From the NCBI RefSeq assembly GCF_000001735.4, contig NC_003076.8:17301835-17365834 (forward strand): DNA of 64,000 nucleotides, read 5' to 3'. The notes beneath the pieces are model-generated. The model was not told the origin of the DNA. It saw nothing but the letters and a program-made list of their open reading frames with translations, and did not search any database. The translations under genes were made by a program, and so were the position numbers. Source of the DNA: Arabidopsis thaliana (Eukaryota; Streptophyta; Magnoliopsida; Brassicales; Brassicaceae). Below, piece after piece: positions 1 to 10,767 of the stretch (the first letter of the stretch is position 1; each line of letters opens with the position of its first letter).

Positions 1-107
1 ATTAATGTCATCTATAGCACTGTGATTGGCTACATCGGAATTTCCTTTTCTGTTCTTTTCTGTTTTGGTGTTAACCTGCTATTGACTTATACCTTACGAA
101 CGTAAAG

Positions 108-884
108 GTGTTTTCCGGGTTGGAGTTATTACCTTCGAAGTATCAATTAGTGTGAACAATTCTTCATTGAAGCCCAAGTTCTCAGAGATCGCTGATTTCA
201 TTGCCCATGAGTTAGACATTCAAAGTGCACAGGCAAGCTTATAAACATTCATTCTACTAGCTGTACTGTCTGAGGTGCTTTCTTTGTGATCAAATAGTCC
301 CGATTGCTCTTTTTGTTGTTAGGTTCGCTTGCTGAATTTCTCGTCTAGTGGAAATGAGTATCGCCTGAAATGGGGAGTCTTTCCCCCACAATCTTCCGAG
401 TACATTTCCAACACTACGGCATTGGTAATTCTTCTTTTCCTAACAAATGATGGTGTATTGGTTTAGGAGTATCTTCATGGGCCGATGACATTATATGTGA
501 TTGCAGAACATAATGTTGCTTCTGAAAGAAAACCGGTTACGCCTACCTGGACAATTTGGAAGCTACAAGTTGCTAGAATGGAAAGCTGAGCAAAAGAAGA
601 AACAGTACGTTTCCTTTCCCTCGTATCTACCATTGCGCTGTGGTTCACTAGATTTCATCTGTTTACGGGTCTAATGTGGTGCTTTAAGCAGGAGCTGGTG
701 GGAGAAACACTTACTTGGTGTGGTGGGAGGAGCGATGATATCGTTGCTTGTTACTTCGGTGATGATCAAACTTGCATTGGTGTGGAGACGGCGAAAGCAA
801 GAAGAAGCTACTTATGAGCCTGTAAATGCTGCTATTAAAGAACAAGAACTTCAGCCTCTCTCCTCTGAAACATCTAATGCCTGA
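108..884 (+). CDS. C-terminal exons of a membrane-anchored aspartyl-protease-family protein (partial)
   Basis: Four exons read through in one frame: 108-232, 323-424, 507-604 and 692-884 (TGA). The upstream part of the gene lies outside the window, and 1-107 looks like intron (pyrimidine-rich, branch-point-like TTAAC, AG at 106-107). The visible piece is a luminal-looking region followed by a WWEKHLLG stretch, one membrane segment of about 20 residues (GVVGGAMISLLVTSVMIKLAL), an arginine-rich stop-transfer (WRRRKQ) and a short acidic cytosolic tail ending SSETSNA. This fits the C-terminal extension of a type I membrane protein. The protease domain and its Asp motifs are not in the window; the family call rests on neighbouring gene order (remembered as AT5G43100). 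The first intron uses a GC donor at 233. Confidence 0.55.
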
Positions 885-2832
885 GCCTCCTCATCACTCA
901 TAGAGTCTCTTTACGGTCTCTCGCTCTTTATATATATTTATATATTTGATAGAAAGAAAATGAAACCCCAGAACACAGGAAACAAGATTCCTCAAATTAA
1001 AAACACTTTTGATTTCAAGTAAATTGATGTAGTTATTACGCTATTTTGATGTACAAGGAAAGAAAGAAAATAGAGAGAAAAATGGTTGGAATGTATTTGG
1101 AAGGCTTATTGGCGTGAGGGTTTAATTTGGTTTGTGAGAGATATGTGTTTAAGTGATATTTTATGATTTTATTGAGAAATTAAATTTAGTGAATTTAAGT
1201 GATATTTTATGATTTTTAGTTGTTAAGTAATATTTGTTAATGAAATTCACTAACTTATATCTCTATTAGCGAAATAACCCGATGTTACGTGGGATGTTAC
1301 AAAATATGCCATTGAAAAATATTTCAGCTAGTATTTAATTACTTTTATTTAAAATGACGAAAATCATATCTTCCATATATTCAAATTCTACAAAATATAT
1401 CATATCTTCTGTTTATTCTCAAAATTTGCTATTATTAGTTTCTATGAATTTATGATTTTTTTTGGGTATCAACATGTCTCACTCTTAATTTGTTGCACTC
1501 CATTTCCATTTAGTTATTTCTGTATATTTTAATATTATTAATATTTAAACAATAATTTCTGTATATTTTTGGTAGAAATTTAAGTTTTATATAAAAAATT
1601 AAATATTCAGCATCCATATATGATAAATTCGAAAATGCGTTGTTGTTATATTAAAAAAACTATTTAATAAAATAAAATTATAGTTTAGTTTTAAATTTAT
1701 TATATTAGAGATTTCACACTATCTTCTAAAACAATATCAACTAAAATATTTGCAAACCGTTTTGAGTATATTTTACATTCAATAATTAAGAAAACAATTT
1801 CTATATATTTTATACTAAATTTGATTTGCAAGAATTTTTCATATCTCGAAAATTTAAAATTGACTCCTAAACCTAACAATCTCTATAATATATATATATA
1901 TATTTTAAAAAATTTAGTAGTACTTGAATGTGTATACTTTTTATATGGATATTTTTATTTTTTTCTAAAGTCATTCAATATTTTATTTCATAAAACAAGA
2001 ACATAGAATATGAATCCAAAATAAATAACTAAAACATAGAGTATGATCCAACGGATTTTAACATTGGATGGATTACTGTAGGATCATCAAATATGATTCG
2101 ATTGCGAGATTACATTGGAGTATGATACAATAAATTAAATACATAAATTTACAAAATAGCTTATTAAATAAAAAATATTATGATTATGATTTATGATGTA
2201 AACTAGCTAACTAAAATTTTTACAAATAGTTTCCAACGCTGCAGAGTGTGGGTATACCGTCTCGTATTACTATCGACCCAAACCCGTCCTACCATCTAAT
2301 TCCGTTCAGTGAAATTAAACATTATTTTGTTATTTTTGTTTTAATAGTATTTTAATTTAAAAGATATATAATTCAACAGATATCGTAGAGAAGAAATCTC
2401 GGAAAAAGTATGTTGGGAGTAATTAGTTGATGAAAAAAATCTCGGATTATAGATATGTGAATGAAACCGTGTAGAATTTCTGGGAAAAATTTAGAAATTT
2501 TTAGAAACATTAGTTGAGCGCAATATAAAATATTTAAAATTTTAAATCTGAATAATTAATACCAATTAGATATCTTGAGAGATTTTGGCAGCTATTGTTG
2601 AACATAATATCTTATATTTAATTATCAACAAAAAATATTTAATGTTAGTAGTATTGTGTTGTATGCGTCCCTTCTAACCCAAAAAACCCATTCGCTAAGG
2701 AACGTCCCTCCTATTTTATCTCATTTTTTCTTTATTTTTGGGCTTTTTTTCAAGGACCTCATCCCTTTAGAGACCCATAAGGGACATTGTTGGAGTTGGT
2801 CTTAGGTTTTAAATGCTCATGATAATTCTGCT
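885..2832. other. AT-rich intergenic region, no gene seen
   Basis: Mostly A/T runs with only short chance open frames. The last 170 bases (about 2665-2832) are less AT-rich and contain near-palindromic pieces around GGGAC and a stretch reading TTGGAGTTGGTCTTA. Ends like this occur in degraded plant MITEs, but I could not define both termini. Confidence 0.6.
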
Positions 2833-2849
2833 AAGATATTCTAGAAGAT
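2833..2849. repeat. Left target-site duplication of the LINE
   Basis: The 17 bases AAGATATTCTAGAAGAT recur exactly at 7220-7236, just after the terminal A-run of the LINE. The two copies bracket the element and define its ends. Confidence 0.9.
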
Positions 2850-3026
2850 GTCATTGTCACCCATGAGAGGTCGCCGATGTCAACAGATTGCGTTGCAGAG
2901 GAGCAAGGTTTAGTCACTTCGGCATCTGGGGTTGTCACCCGTGAGAGATCGCCGATGATGAACCATGAGTCAAGAACTGCATAGCAGCTGTCCCCGGTTG
3001 TTCTTGTTACTGTCTGCAAGTTAAAT

Positions 3027-6000
3027 ATGAATTGCTTGTTGTGGAATTGTCGGGAGCGAATAAACCCAATTTTCGACGGTCAATTCGTTACATTCTAAAA
3101 AAGTTTAATACAGATGTGTTAGCCATCTTTGAAACGCACGCTGGAGGTGATCAAGCGGGTCGTATTTGTAGAGGATTGGGTTTTGAAAATTCTTTCCGTG
3201 TAGATGCAGTGGGTCAAAGCGGAGGTTTGTGGCTCTTGTGGAGGACTGGAATCGGTGAAGTGTCGGTTGTGGACTCTACGGACCAGTTTATTCACGCTAA
3301 AATAGTTAATGGAGAGGATTGTGTAAACCTCATTGTTGTCTATGCTGCTCCAACGGCTAGTAGAAGGAGTGGGTTGTGGGATAGATTAGGCGATGTCATT
3401 CGTGGTGTGGATGGACCTGCGGTGATAGGAGGTGACTTTAACACAATTGTGAGACTAGATGAAAGGTCTGGAGGTAACGGACTTTATCAAGTGATTCAGT
3501 AGCATTTGGTGAATGGATTAATGAGCTCTCATTGATTGATATGGGCTTCATGGGAAATAAATTTACTTGGAAGCGAGGAAGAGAAGAGAGGTTCTTTGTG
3601 GCAAAGAGATTGGATAGGGTTCTTTGTTGTGCTCATGCTCGTCTGAAGTGGCAAGAAGCGAGTGTCATGCACCTACCTTTCTTGGCGTCTGACCATGCGC
3701 CGCTGTATGTGCAGTTATTCCCAGCGGTAAGTAGCAATCGTGGTAGACGACCGTTTCGATTTGAAGCAGCCTGGTTATCTCACCCGGGATTTAAGGAATT
3801 ACTGCAAACTTCTTGGAAAGGTGATATCTCTACACCGGAGGCACTTAAAAGTCTGCAGAGAACACTACAACAGTGGAACAGAGAAGTTTTCGGAGATATT
3901 CAGAAGAAAAAAGGAAAACTAATGGGGGAAATTAAACGGATGCAGGATTTGCTTGATGGACATCAAACTGATGATCTGTTAAAGCGGGAAGAGGAGCTAT
4001 TAAAAGAGTTTGATGTTGTGTTGGAACAAGAAGAAATTGTCTGGTTTCAGAAATCGAAAGAGCAGTGGGTGGTGGATGGAGATAGAAATACTACCTTTTT
4101 CCACACGTCTACAATCATAAGGAGACGCCGGAATCGTATTGATATGCTGCAGAATGATGAGGGTCGCTGGTTGTCGAATGCGCAAGAGCTTGAAACTTTG
4201 GCTCTTGAGTATTATCGGAGGCTCTATTCGTTAGATGACCTTGACGCTGTAGTGGAGAAGCTACCACATGCTGGTTTTACGAGACTAAATTAGGATGAGC
4301 TGAGGAGGCTAAGTAAACCTTTCTCACCGCTGGAAGTAGAAAGTGCGATTCGGAGTATGGGCAAATTCAAGTCTCCAGGTCCTGACGGTTTCCAACCCGT
4401 CTTCTATCAGCTGGGCTGGGATGTGGTGGGTGCATCAGTAGTAAAGTTTGTGCTGGAGTTTTTTAGAACCGGTTATCTTCCTCCGGAGATTAATGATGCT
4501 TTAGTGGTGCTTATAGCGAAAGTGTTGAAGCCGGAGAATATAACACAGTTTCGTCCTATTAGTTTATCAATGTCCTGTTTAAAACCATTACCAAAGTGAT
4601 GGTAGGAAGGCTGAAAGGTGTTATTACGAAGCTCATTGGGCCGGCACAAACAAGTTTTATCCCTGGCAGATTAAGCACGGATAACATCGTAGTGGTTTAG
4701 GAAGTAGTGCACTCTATGCGGCGTAAAAAAAGGAGTGAAGGGGTGGATGCTGCTGAAACTTGACTTGGAAAAAGCCTATGACCGCATCAGATGGGATTTC
4801 CTGGAAGATAAATTAATTGCGGCAGGTTTGTCAGAGAATTGGGTGAGATGGATTATGAAATGTGTAGAAGGTCCTTCGATGCGGTTATTGTGGAATGGTG
4901 AGCGGACGGATGCGTTTGAACCGTTACGTGGGCTGCGGCAGGGAGATCCATTGTCACAATATCTGTTTGTACTGTGTTTGGAGCGGTTTTGTCATTTGAT
5001 AAAAGCTTCCATTGGAGGGAAGAAATGGAAACCAATTAAAATATCTCAGACTGAGCCGAAGCTCTCACACATCTGTTTTGCAGACGATCTGATTTTATTT
5101 GGAGAGGCTTCTGTTGAAAAAATTCGGGTGATCAGGGGCGTGCTGGAAAGGTTTTGTGTTGCGTCGGGCCAAAAGGTTAGCTTGGAGAAGTCCAAAATCT
5201 TTTTTTCTAAGAATGTCTCAAGGGAGATGGGGAAGTTGATTAGTGATGAGAGTGGCATAAAAGCTACACAAGACTTGGGAAAATATTTGGGGATGCCAAT
5301 TCTTCATAAGAGGATTAATAAGGATACTTTTGGAGAGGTGCTTGAGAGAGTCTCGTCAAAATTGGCGGGTTGGAAAGGGCGTACATTGAGTTTGGTGGGC
5401 AGATTAACGCTAACTAAAGCAGTGTTGAATTCAGTCCCGGTTCATACTATGAGCACCATTAAACTGCCTCAGTCTACGCTTGAGAATTTGATAAAATCTC
5501 TCGCTCTTTTCTTTGGGGCAGCACAGCGGAGAAGAGAAGGCAGCATTTAGTTGCTTGGGACAGAGTGTGCTTACCAAGATGTGAGGGGGGCCTAGGCATT
5601 CGTTCAGCAGCTAACATGAATAGGGCTTTGATCGTTAAAATTGGATGGAGAGTATTACATGATCGTTCCAGCCTTTGGGCTCAAGTAGTTCGAAGCAAGT
5701 ATCGAGTTGGAGAAGTTCATGATGGATCTTGGGCTCTCGCTAAAAGCAACTGGTCCTCGACTTGGAGGAGTGTAGGCCTGGGGCTGCGTGATGCATTTTG
5801 CAAGGTGTTAAATGGGTAATCGGGGATGGGAGACAGATTCGATTCTGGACAAATATGTGGTTATCTAATACTCCACTTATTGATGAAATTACAGCTCCAA
5901 TTCCACCGAATTTGGTTAATTGTACAGCCCGACATCTTTGGCAGAATGGAGAGGGCTGGGACATGTTGAGAGTAGCGCCGTTTGTCACAGAGAATAAGTG

Positions 6001-7152
6001 GTTGGAACTCTTGGCAGTGGTAGTAGATGGCCTCACGGGAGTTTTAGACATGCTAGCTTGGGGAGAGTCCTCAGATGGGCTCTTTACGGTTACATCTGCT
6101 TATCATATGTTGACTGGAAATGAGGCTCCGGGTCAAGATATGAGTAGTTTCTATGGGAGTGTGTGGAAAGTTCTAGTGCCCGAACGGGTAAGAGTCTTTC
6201 TCTGGCTAGTTGTAAACCAAGTCATTATGACGGATTCTGAGCGAAAACGAAGACACTTGTGTGAGTCTGATATTTGTCAAGTTTGTAAGGGAGGCGTTGA
6301 AACAAGTTTACATGTGCTCAGGGATTGTCTGGCTATGACAGGTATTTGGCTCCGCATTGTACCTAGGCGCATGCAACCGGGGTTCTTCACTATGTCTTTA
6401 CTTGAGTGGATTCACACGAATCTGCGACAGAGTGGTAATAAAGAAGGTAGTGATTGGTCGACTTTGTTCGCCTTGGCGTGTTGGTGGGGATGGAAATGGA
6501 GATGTGGGAACGTTTTTGGTGATAACAGGAGATGTCGAGATAGAGTGCGTTTCTTAAAGGATGTAGCTGCCGAAGTTTCTTTAGCGAATTCAAAAAAAAG
6601 GGAACTTAGGCCGGTGGTGGATCGAGTGGGCAGGTTAATACAATGGACGGCTCCAACTGTAGGATGGCACAAACTCAATACGGACGATGCCTCACGGGGG
6701 AACCCGGGCTTAACTTCAGCCGGAGGGGTATTGCGGGATAGTGAGGGCGTTTGGTGCGGGGGATTTGCGGTCAATATTGGTAGATGCTCGGCCCCTTTAG
6801 CGGAGTTGTGGGGGTGTACTATGGCTTATATACCGCTTGGGGAAAACGGATTACGCGGTTGGAGTTGGAAGTGGATTCGGAGGTGGTGGTAGGTTTTCTC
6901 AAACAAGGGATAGGTGAGACTCATACCTTGTCTTTCCTGGTACGGTTGTGCCATGGCTTCTTATCAAAAGACTGGATAGTGCGTATTTCTCACGTTTATC
7001 GGGAGGCTAATAGTCTTGCAGACGGTTTAGCTAACCATGTGTTCTCTTTGCCCTTGTGCTTTCATATTTTTGATTCGGTTCTTTTTGTTGTTGATACGCT
7101 GTTTATCGAGGATAATAACGGGCCTGGGCGCCTGAGGCATGTACGTTTGTAG
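3027..7152 (+). pseudogene. Broken LINE ORF2 (endonuclease, reverse transcriptase, RNase H)
   Basis: The natural start is the ATG at 3027, reading MNCLLWNCR. A one-base loss near 3047 shifts the frame. Endonuclease motifs GGDFN (near 3431) and SDHAP (near 3690) are present. Reverse transcriptase pieces follow: KSPGPDGF (about 4370), FRPISL (4550), KLDLEKAYDR (4755), LRGLRQGDPLS (4930) and the catalytic box FADD (5079). A Cys-rich CQVCKGG...H segment lies near 6275. RNase H follows with NTDDASRGNPG (a G-to-D change after the first catalytic Asp), AELWG, EVDSE and ANSLADGLAN. I see frame breaks near 3047, 3482, 4580, 4740, 5510, 5800 and 6815, and in-frame stops at 4291 and about 4699. It cannot make a full-length protein. 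Confidence 0.9.
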
Positions 7153-7182
7153 TTTTTTTTTCTTTAGTTTTTTTTAATACAA

Positions 7183-7204
7183 TTCCGGGGATTTATCCCC
7201 GGGA
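7183..7204 (+). other. Stem-loop at the 3' end of the LINE
   Basis: TTCCGGGGAT and ATCCCCGGGAA are complementary across a two-base gap, giving a GC-rich hairpin about 15 bases before the terminal A-run. In several LINE families a 3' hairpin in the RNA is what the reverse transcriptase recognises; that role here is inferred. Confidence 0.6.
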
Positions 7205-7219
7205 AATCACCAAAAAAAA

Positions 7220-7236
7220 AAGATATTCTAGAAGAT
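7220..7236. repeat. Right target-site duplication of the LINE
   Basis: Exact copy of the 17 bases at 2833-2849. With the left copy it shows that the insertion boundaries are intact even though the coding region has decayed. Confidence 0.9.
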
Positions 7237-8007
7237 TTTATACTCCTAATTTTACTCCGAGCTAAACTCGGATCTTTGTATTTATATAGATACACAAGAG
7301 CAAAATTTTTAGTATTAGCACGAAACTCCATTCGAGCTAACACACCTCCGCCGTTTTTGTCTCTTCTTCCGATCTCATCTCATCTCATCTCATCGATCAC
7401 CTACTCTCAAGGTTAATAACCTAAGACTTGATCCTTAGAAAAAAACACCAAAGTCCATGTTTTGATTGTTCGGTCAATATATAGTCATGGTTAATTGATT
7501 AAGATGTAACTGATCTATATGCTTCGGTTCATCTGTTATTGTTATATTTGATTATCGATCATCGTTATTACGAGTTGCTTGTCAATCGTTACTACTTATT
7601 AGTTCTGTGTCATAATTAAGCTTTATTAGGGTTTTTATTTAGAATAATCGTTCACAAACTGACATAGTTCATATTGTTTTACTAAAGGCACGTTTTATAG
7701 ATTTATTGATTCATGTATTGTTTGGTTTGGTATAAATCGTTGGTTTAACCTAGTTTGAGATTCTGATGCTTAACGGTTTTTTTTTCCGATATTCATCATC
7801 AAGATTGTTTATAATTATACATAAATGCCTTCACCATGATTGGAGCATGTTACAATACATTCACTGCATAATATTGAAGATTCACAGTTATAGTTTTACT
7901 CATGATTACTCTTTCATTATAAATATACAATATAAATCTCTAATTAATTAATATCTCTCTCTCTTTTTCTGTTTAGATTTTTCAGCTCCTCCTTGATTTT
8001 CAAAACC
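7237..8007 (+). promoter_or_regulatory. Promoter and probable leader (with intron) of the Pumilio gene
   Basis: No coding region is seen. A CTCAT pentamer repeat lies near 7372-7394. A plausible 5'-leader intron runs from the donor at 7412 (AAG|GTTAAT) to an acceptor at 7976 or 7985, after a CT-rich tract and just upstream of the ATG at 8008. The LINE therefore sits a few tens to hundreds of bases from the likely transcription start. Confidence 0.45.
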
Positions 8008-10103
8008 ATGGACAAGAATTTTCGTGTCAACACTAACGACGAACGTAACATCTGGTTGTCCACGGCGGTGAATGAGAATCTGACAATGGCGTCGTCGTCA
8101 TCTCAGCCACAACCAATATCGTCTCCGTTTCATCAACCAGAGAATCAGGTCAACAGAGTTAATCCTGGAAGTCATTATTATGATTTGGAAACCCTAGAAT
8201 CTTCTTTTGGTGGGCTTTCTTTCAACGATTCAAGTGTTGGTCAGAATGGTGATTCGATTCACCTCCCTCGTCGAACCAATCAGGTATTCACTGGCAGTAG
8301 TTCTGGTGGTGCTGGTGATGACAATGGCTACTTGTTACCTCCGATGGGTTCTCATCACCACCGTGAATTAGAGGAGTTGCAAAGGCATAATTATCTGAAT
8401 CAACTGAGAATGTCGTATCAGAACGATTATGCTCATCAATCTTATTGGTATAATACTGATGGTGATGGTAATGGGATGCTTAATAATGGTTTCTTGAATG
8501 ATGTTCCTTCTTCTTCAAGAGACCGTGTCTCAGATTACTACACTAATCGTTTTGGGTATGAAGGTTACAACTATTGGAGGGGTAATGAAGGTTTTGACTA
8601 TAATCAATGTCAGGCCTCTTTCTCTGCCTTTGCTAAAGACAAAGAAATGAGTGAGAGGTTGGGGATGAGCATCTTTCAGGGTACTAAAGAGACAGTTGAT
8701 GCGATTTACAACGGTCTCATTGGCGATATTTGTGAGTTGATGGTGGATCCTTATGGTAGTGATGTTGTTCAGTTGCTTATGAGAAGATGCAGCTCTGAAC
8801 AAATCGTTCAGCTCGTTGATATTGTCACTCAGCAAATGTTCCAGTTTGTTAACATATGCATTGATTCTCTCGGGTACTACACACTTCTGATTCTTGTTTA
8901 ACTTTGACGTATGATTATGCATTTGTTTTCTTGATTGCTTTTAATTTGTATTTGTCTTTTTTTTGGAGATTTCAGAACCAATGCTATACAAGTTCTTTTG
9001 ACATGTATTAATGAGCGTGCTAAAGATCAAATCCCGCGCATCGTGGATGTTGTAAGAACGGTAGCACTTCAATTGTCAAAGAGCAACCATGCCATCTTTG
9101 TGATTCTCGCATGCTTCCGTCTATTTCCTTTGCACTGTAGGGTAAGTATCTCATTCACAGTAATACTCTGCTTTAGTTCTTAAACTACTATGTTAAAGAT
9201 CTATATAGAATCTTTGTTTCTGGTCATGGAGTTGTTTTCTAATTTTGTTTATTGAGCTTTAAGTCACTTATTTTTATACCATATAGTTGATGAATTTGAG
9301 TTTGCTTGTGGTACAAGTAAAATGTGCCATTATAGATCCTGAATCATTAGTTAAATCTTCTTTACTAGTATTTATGAAATGACAATCTTTCTTCTGTATC
9401 TGCAGTTACTTCTTGAACTTATCGTTCAAAATTGCCACCAGATAGCCATTGATCAACACGGGTGCTGCCTGCTTCAGCTATGTTTTAACAAGGACCGGGT
9501 TCCAAATCTAGAGATAAGGCAACGTTTGATTATGGAAGCAATCGCTAATGCATTGAGACTCTGCTTAAACTGCTACGGGTAAACATGATATGAATGATAT
9601 CTTTATTATATACTTTCTCATATATGATTCCTTATATTGTTTTACTCACAAGTATGTTCTCCTTCAGAAACTATGTGGTTCAGTATATCGTGGAGCTCAA
9701 TAATCGTTATTTAATAGACGCGCTCGTGAGACAGCTAATAGGGAACTATGCACACCTTGCCCGCAACAAATATGGAAGTCATGCTGTGCAGAAGTTGTTG
9801 AAACTAAGGTGGATCGACTCTAGGGTTATTGTAATTGACTTGCTTAGAGAGATTGATACACTTCTTCTTGACCCGTTTGGAAACTATGTCATTCAAACCG
9901 CATGGTTTGTGTCTAAGGTAAGGCCGAACATTTTTTTCATTGTACTGATCAGGTTAGAGACTTTGGCGAGATTACGAGAATCTTGTTTGGTGTGTTTGCA
10001 GGACGATGTGCGCCGGATGTTGAGGTATCATATAGAGCGTAACATTCCAATGATGAGGTGCAACAAATTTGGGAACAAAGTTCTGGAGAAACTCAATATC
10101 TAG
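8008..10103 (+). CDS. APUM14: Pumilio/PUF-repeat RNA-binding protein
   Basis: Five exons: 8008-8873, 8976-9141, 9406-9578, 9668-9917 and 10002-10103, giving 518 residues. The start is the first ATG (MDKNFRV). The first ~200 residues are Ser/Asn/Gly-rich and low in complexity. From about residue 225 to the end come eight PUF-type helical repeats. Base-contacting pentads are visible, for example GTNAIQ (repeat 2), HGCCLLQ (4), GNYVVQY (5), GSHAVQK (6), GNYVIQT (7) and GNKVLEK (8). PUF proteins bind 3'-UTR sequences and control mRNA stability or translation, usually in the cytoplasm. Repeat 3 (SKSNHAIFVI) lacks a good recognition pentad. The order of genes fits APUM14 (remembered as AT5G43110). 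Its RNA target is not known from sequence. Confidence 0.9.
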
Positions 10104-10767
10104 AGAGAGCTGAATGGTAGAATGAAGAATGTGTAACCTAAGAATGTGTTTTGATTGATTCATTGTGTTGTTTTTCTTTGTTTTTTTTTTCTTTTTTAGG
10201 TGCGGGTTCTTGATGTTTTTTTTTTTAGTTTTTGTTAAATCTTAGGTTAGTCTTAACACATCAAGACTATGCTATCACAAAACAGAATGTCTTTGTATTG
10301 TTGAGATTTACTAGGCCAGGCCTGTTTTTCTATCATTGCTTATTTATGTTAATTTCTATGTTTTGATGAATTTGAATTCTCTAGTAATACATAGACAACA
10401 CTTATAGAAAATAGTAGAAAAATGTCTCTGTTACACATATACTATCGATTTACAATGATAAAATAGTATAAACTATTGTACTACCAAGTTATTTTTTTCT
10501 TGTAAAGAAATGTACTACAAAGTTAAAAACCACATAGTTTTTTGAATTGTTTAAGCGAAAAGGACCATTTGCATTTCACTTTCTTATGCGGCTGCTAGAT
10601 GTCATCACATTACTAGGCCACTATAGTTCACATTTTTAATACACAAAAACCCACTTGGATCTGTATATCCACCTGGATCACATACAAAACCCTATTTTCC
10701 CTTTTTGTCTTTAACCTTCTTTAATCACCAAGAACAGCCAAAAGACCAAGCAAATCTCAGATCTTTC
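10104..10767. other. Intergenic: Pumilio 3' end and promoter of the ARM/TPR gene
   Basis: T-rich tracts at 10170-10235 are plausible 3'-end signals of the Pumilio gene. The rest is AT-rich with no coding frame and presumably holds the promoter and short leader of the next gene. Confidence 0.6.

Larger units (their letters stand above)
2850..7219 (+). mobile_element. Degenerate, 5'-truncated non-LTR retrotransposon (plant L1-type LINE)
   Basis: The element is bracketed by a perfect 17-bp duplication, ends in an A-run (7212-7219), and carries in order an APE-type endonuclease, reverse transcriptase, a C-terminal zinc-knuckle-like region and RNase H. That order is typical of plant L1/ATLINE elements. 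At about 4.4 kb it is shorter than complete plant LINEs of roughly 6 kb. The first 175 bases hold only a remnant upstream of ORF2, with two similar 24-base stretches (from 2856 and 2934), so most of ORF1 is missing, probably through 5' truncation at insertion. Frameshifts and stops make it non-autonomous. Base composition is clearly less AT-rich than the flanks. Confidence 0.93.

Noticed and set aside
2665-2832. Possible old MITE (GGGAC and TTGGAGTTGGTCTTA pieces) left of the LINE
   Set aside because: I could not find both inverted ends or a target duplication.
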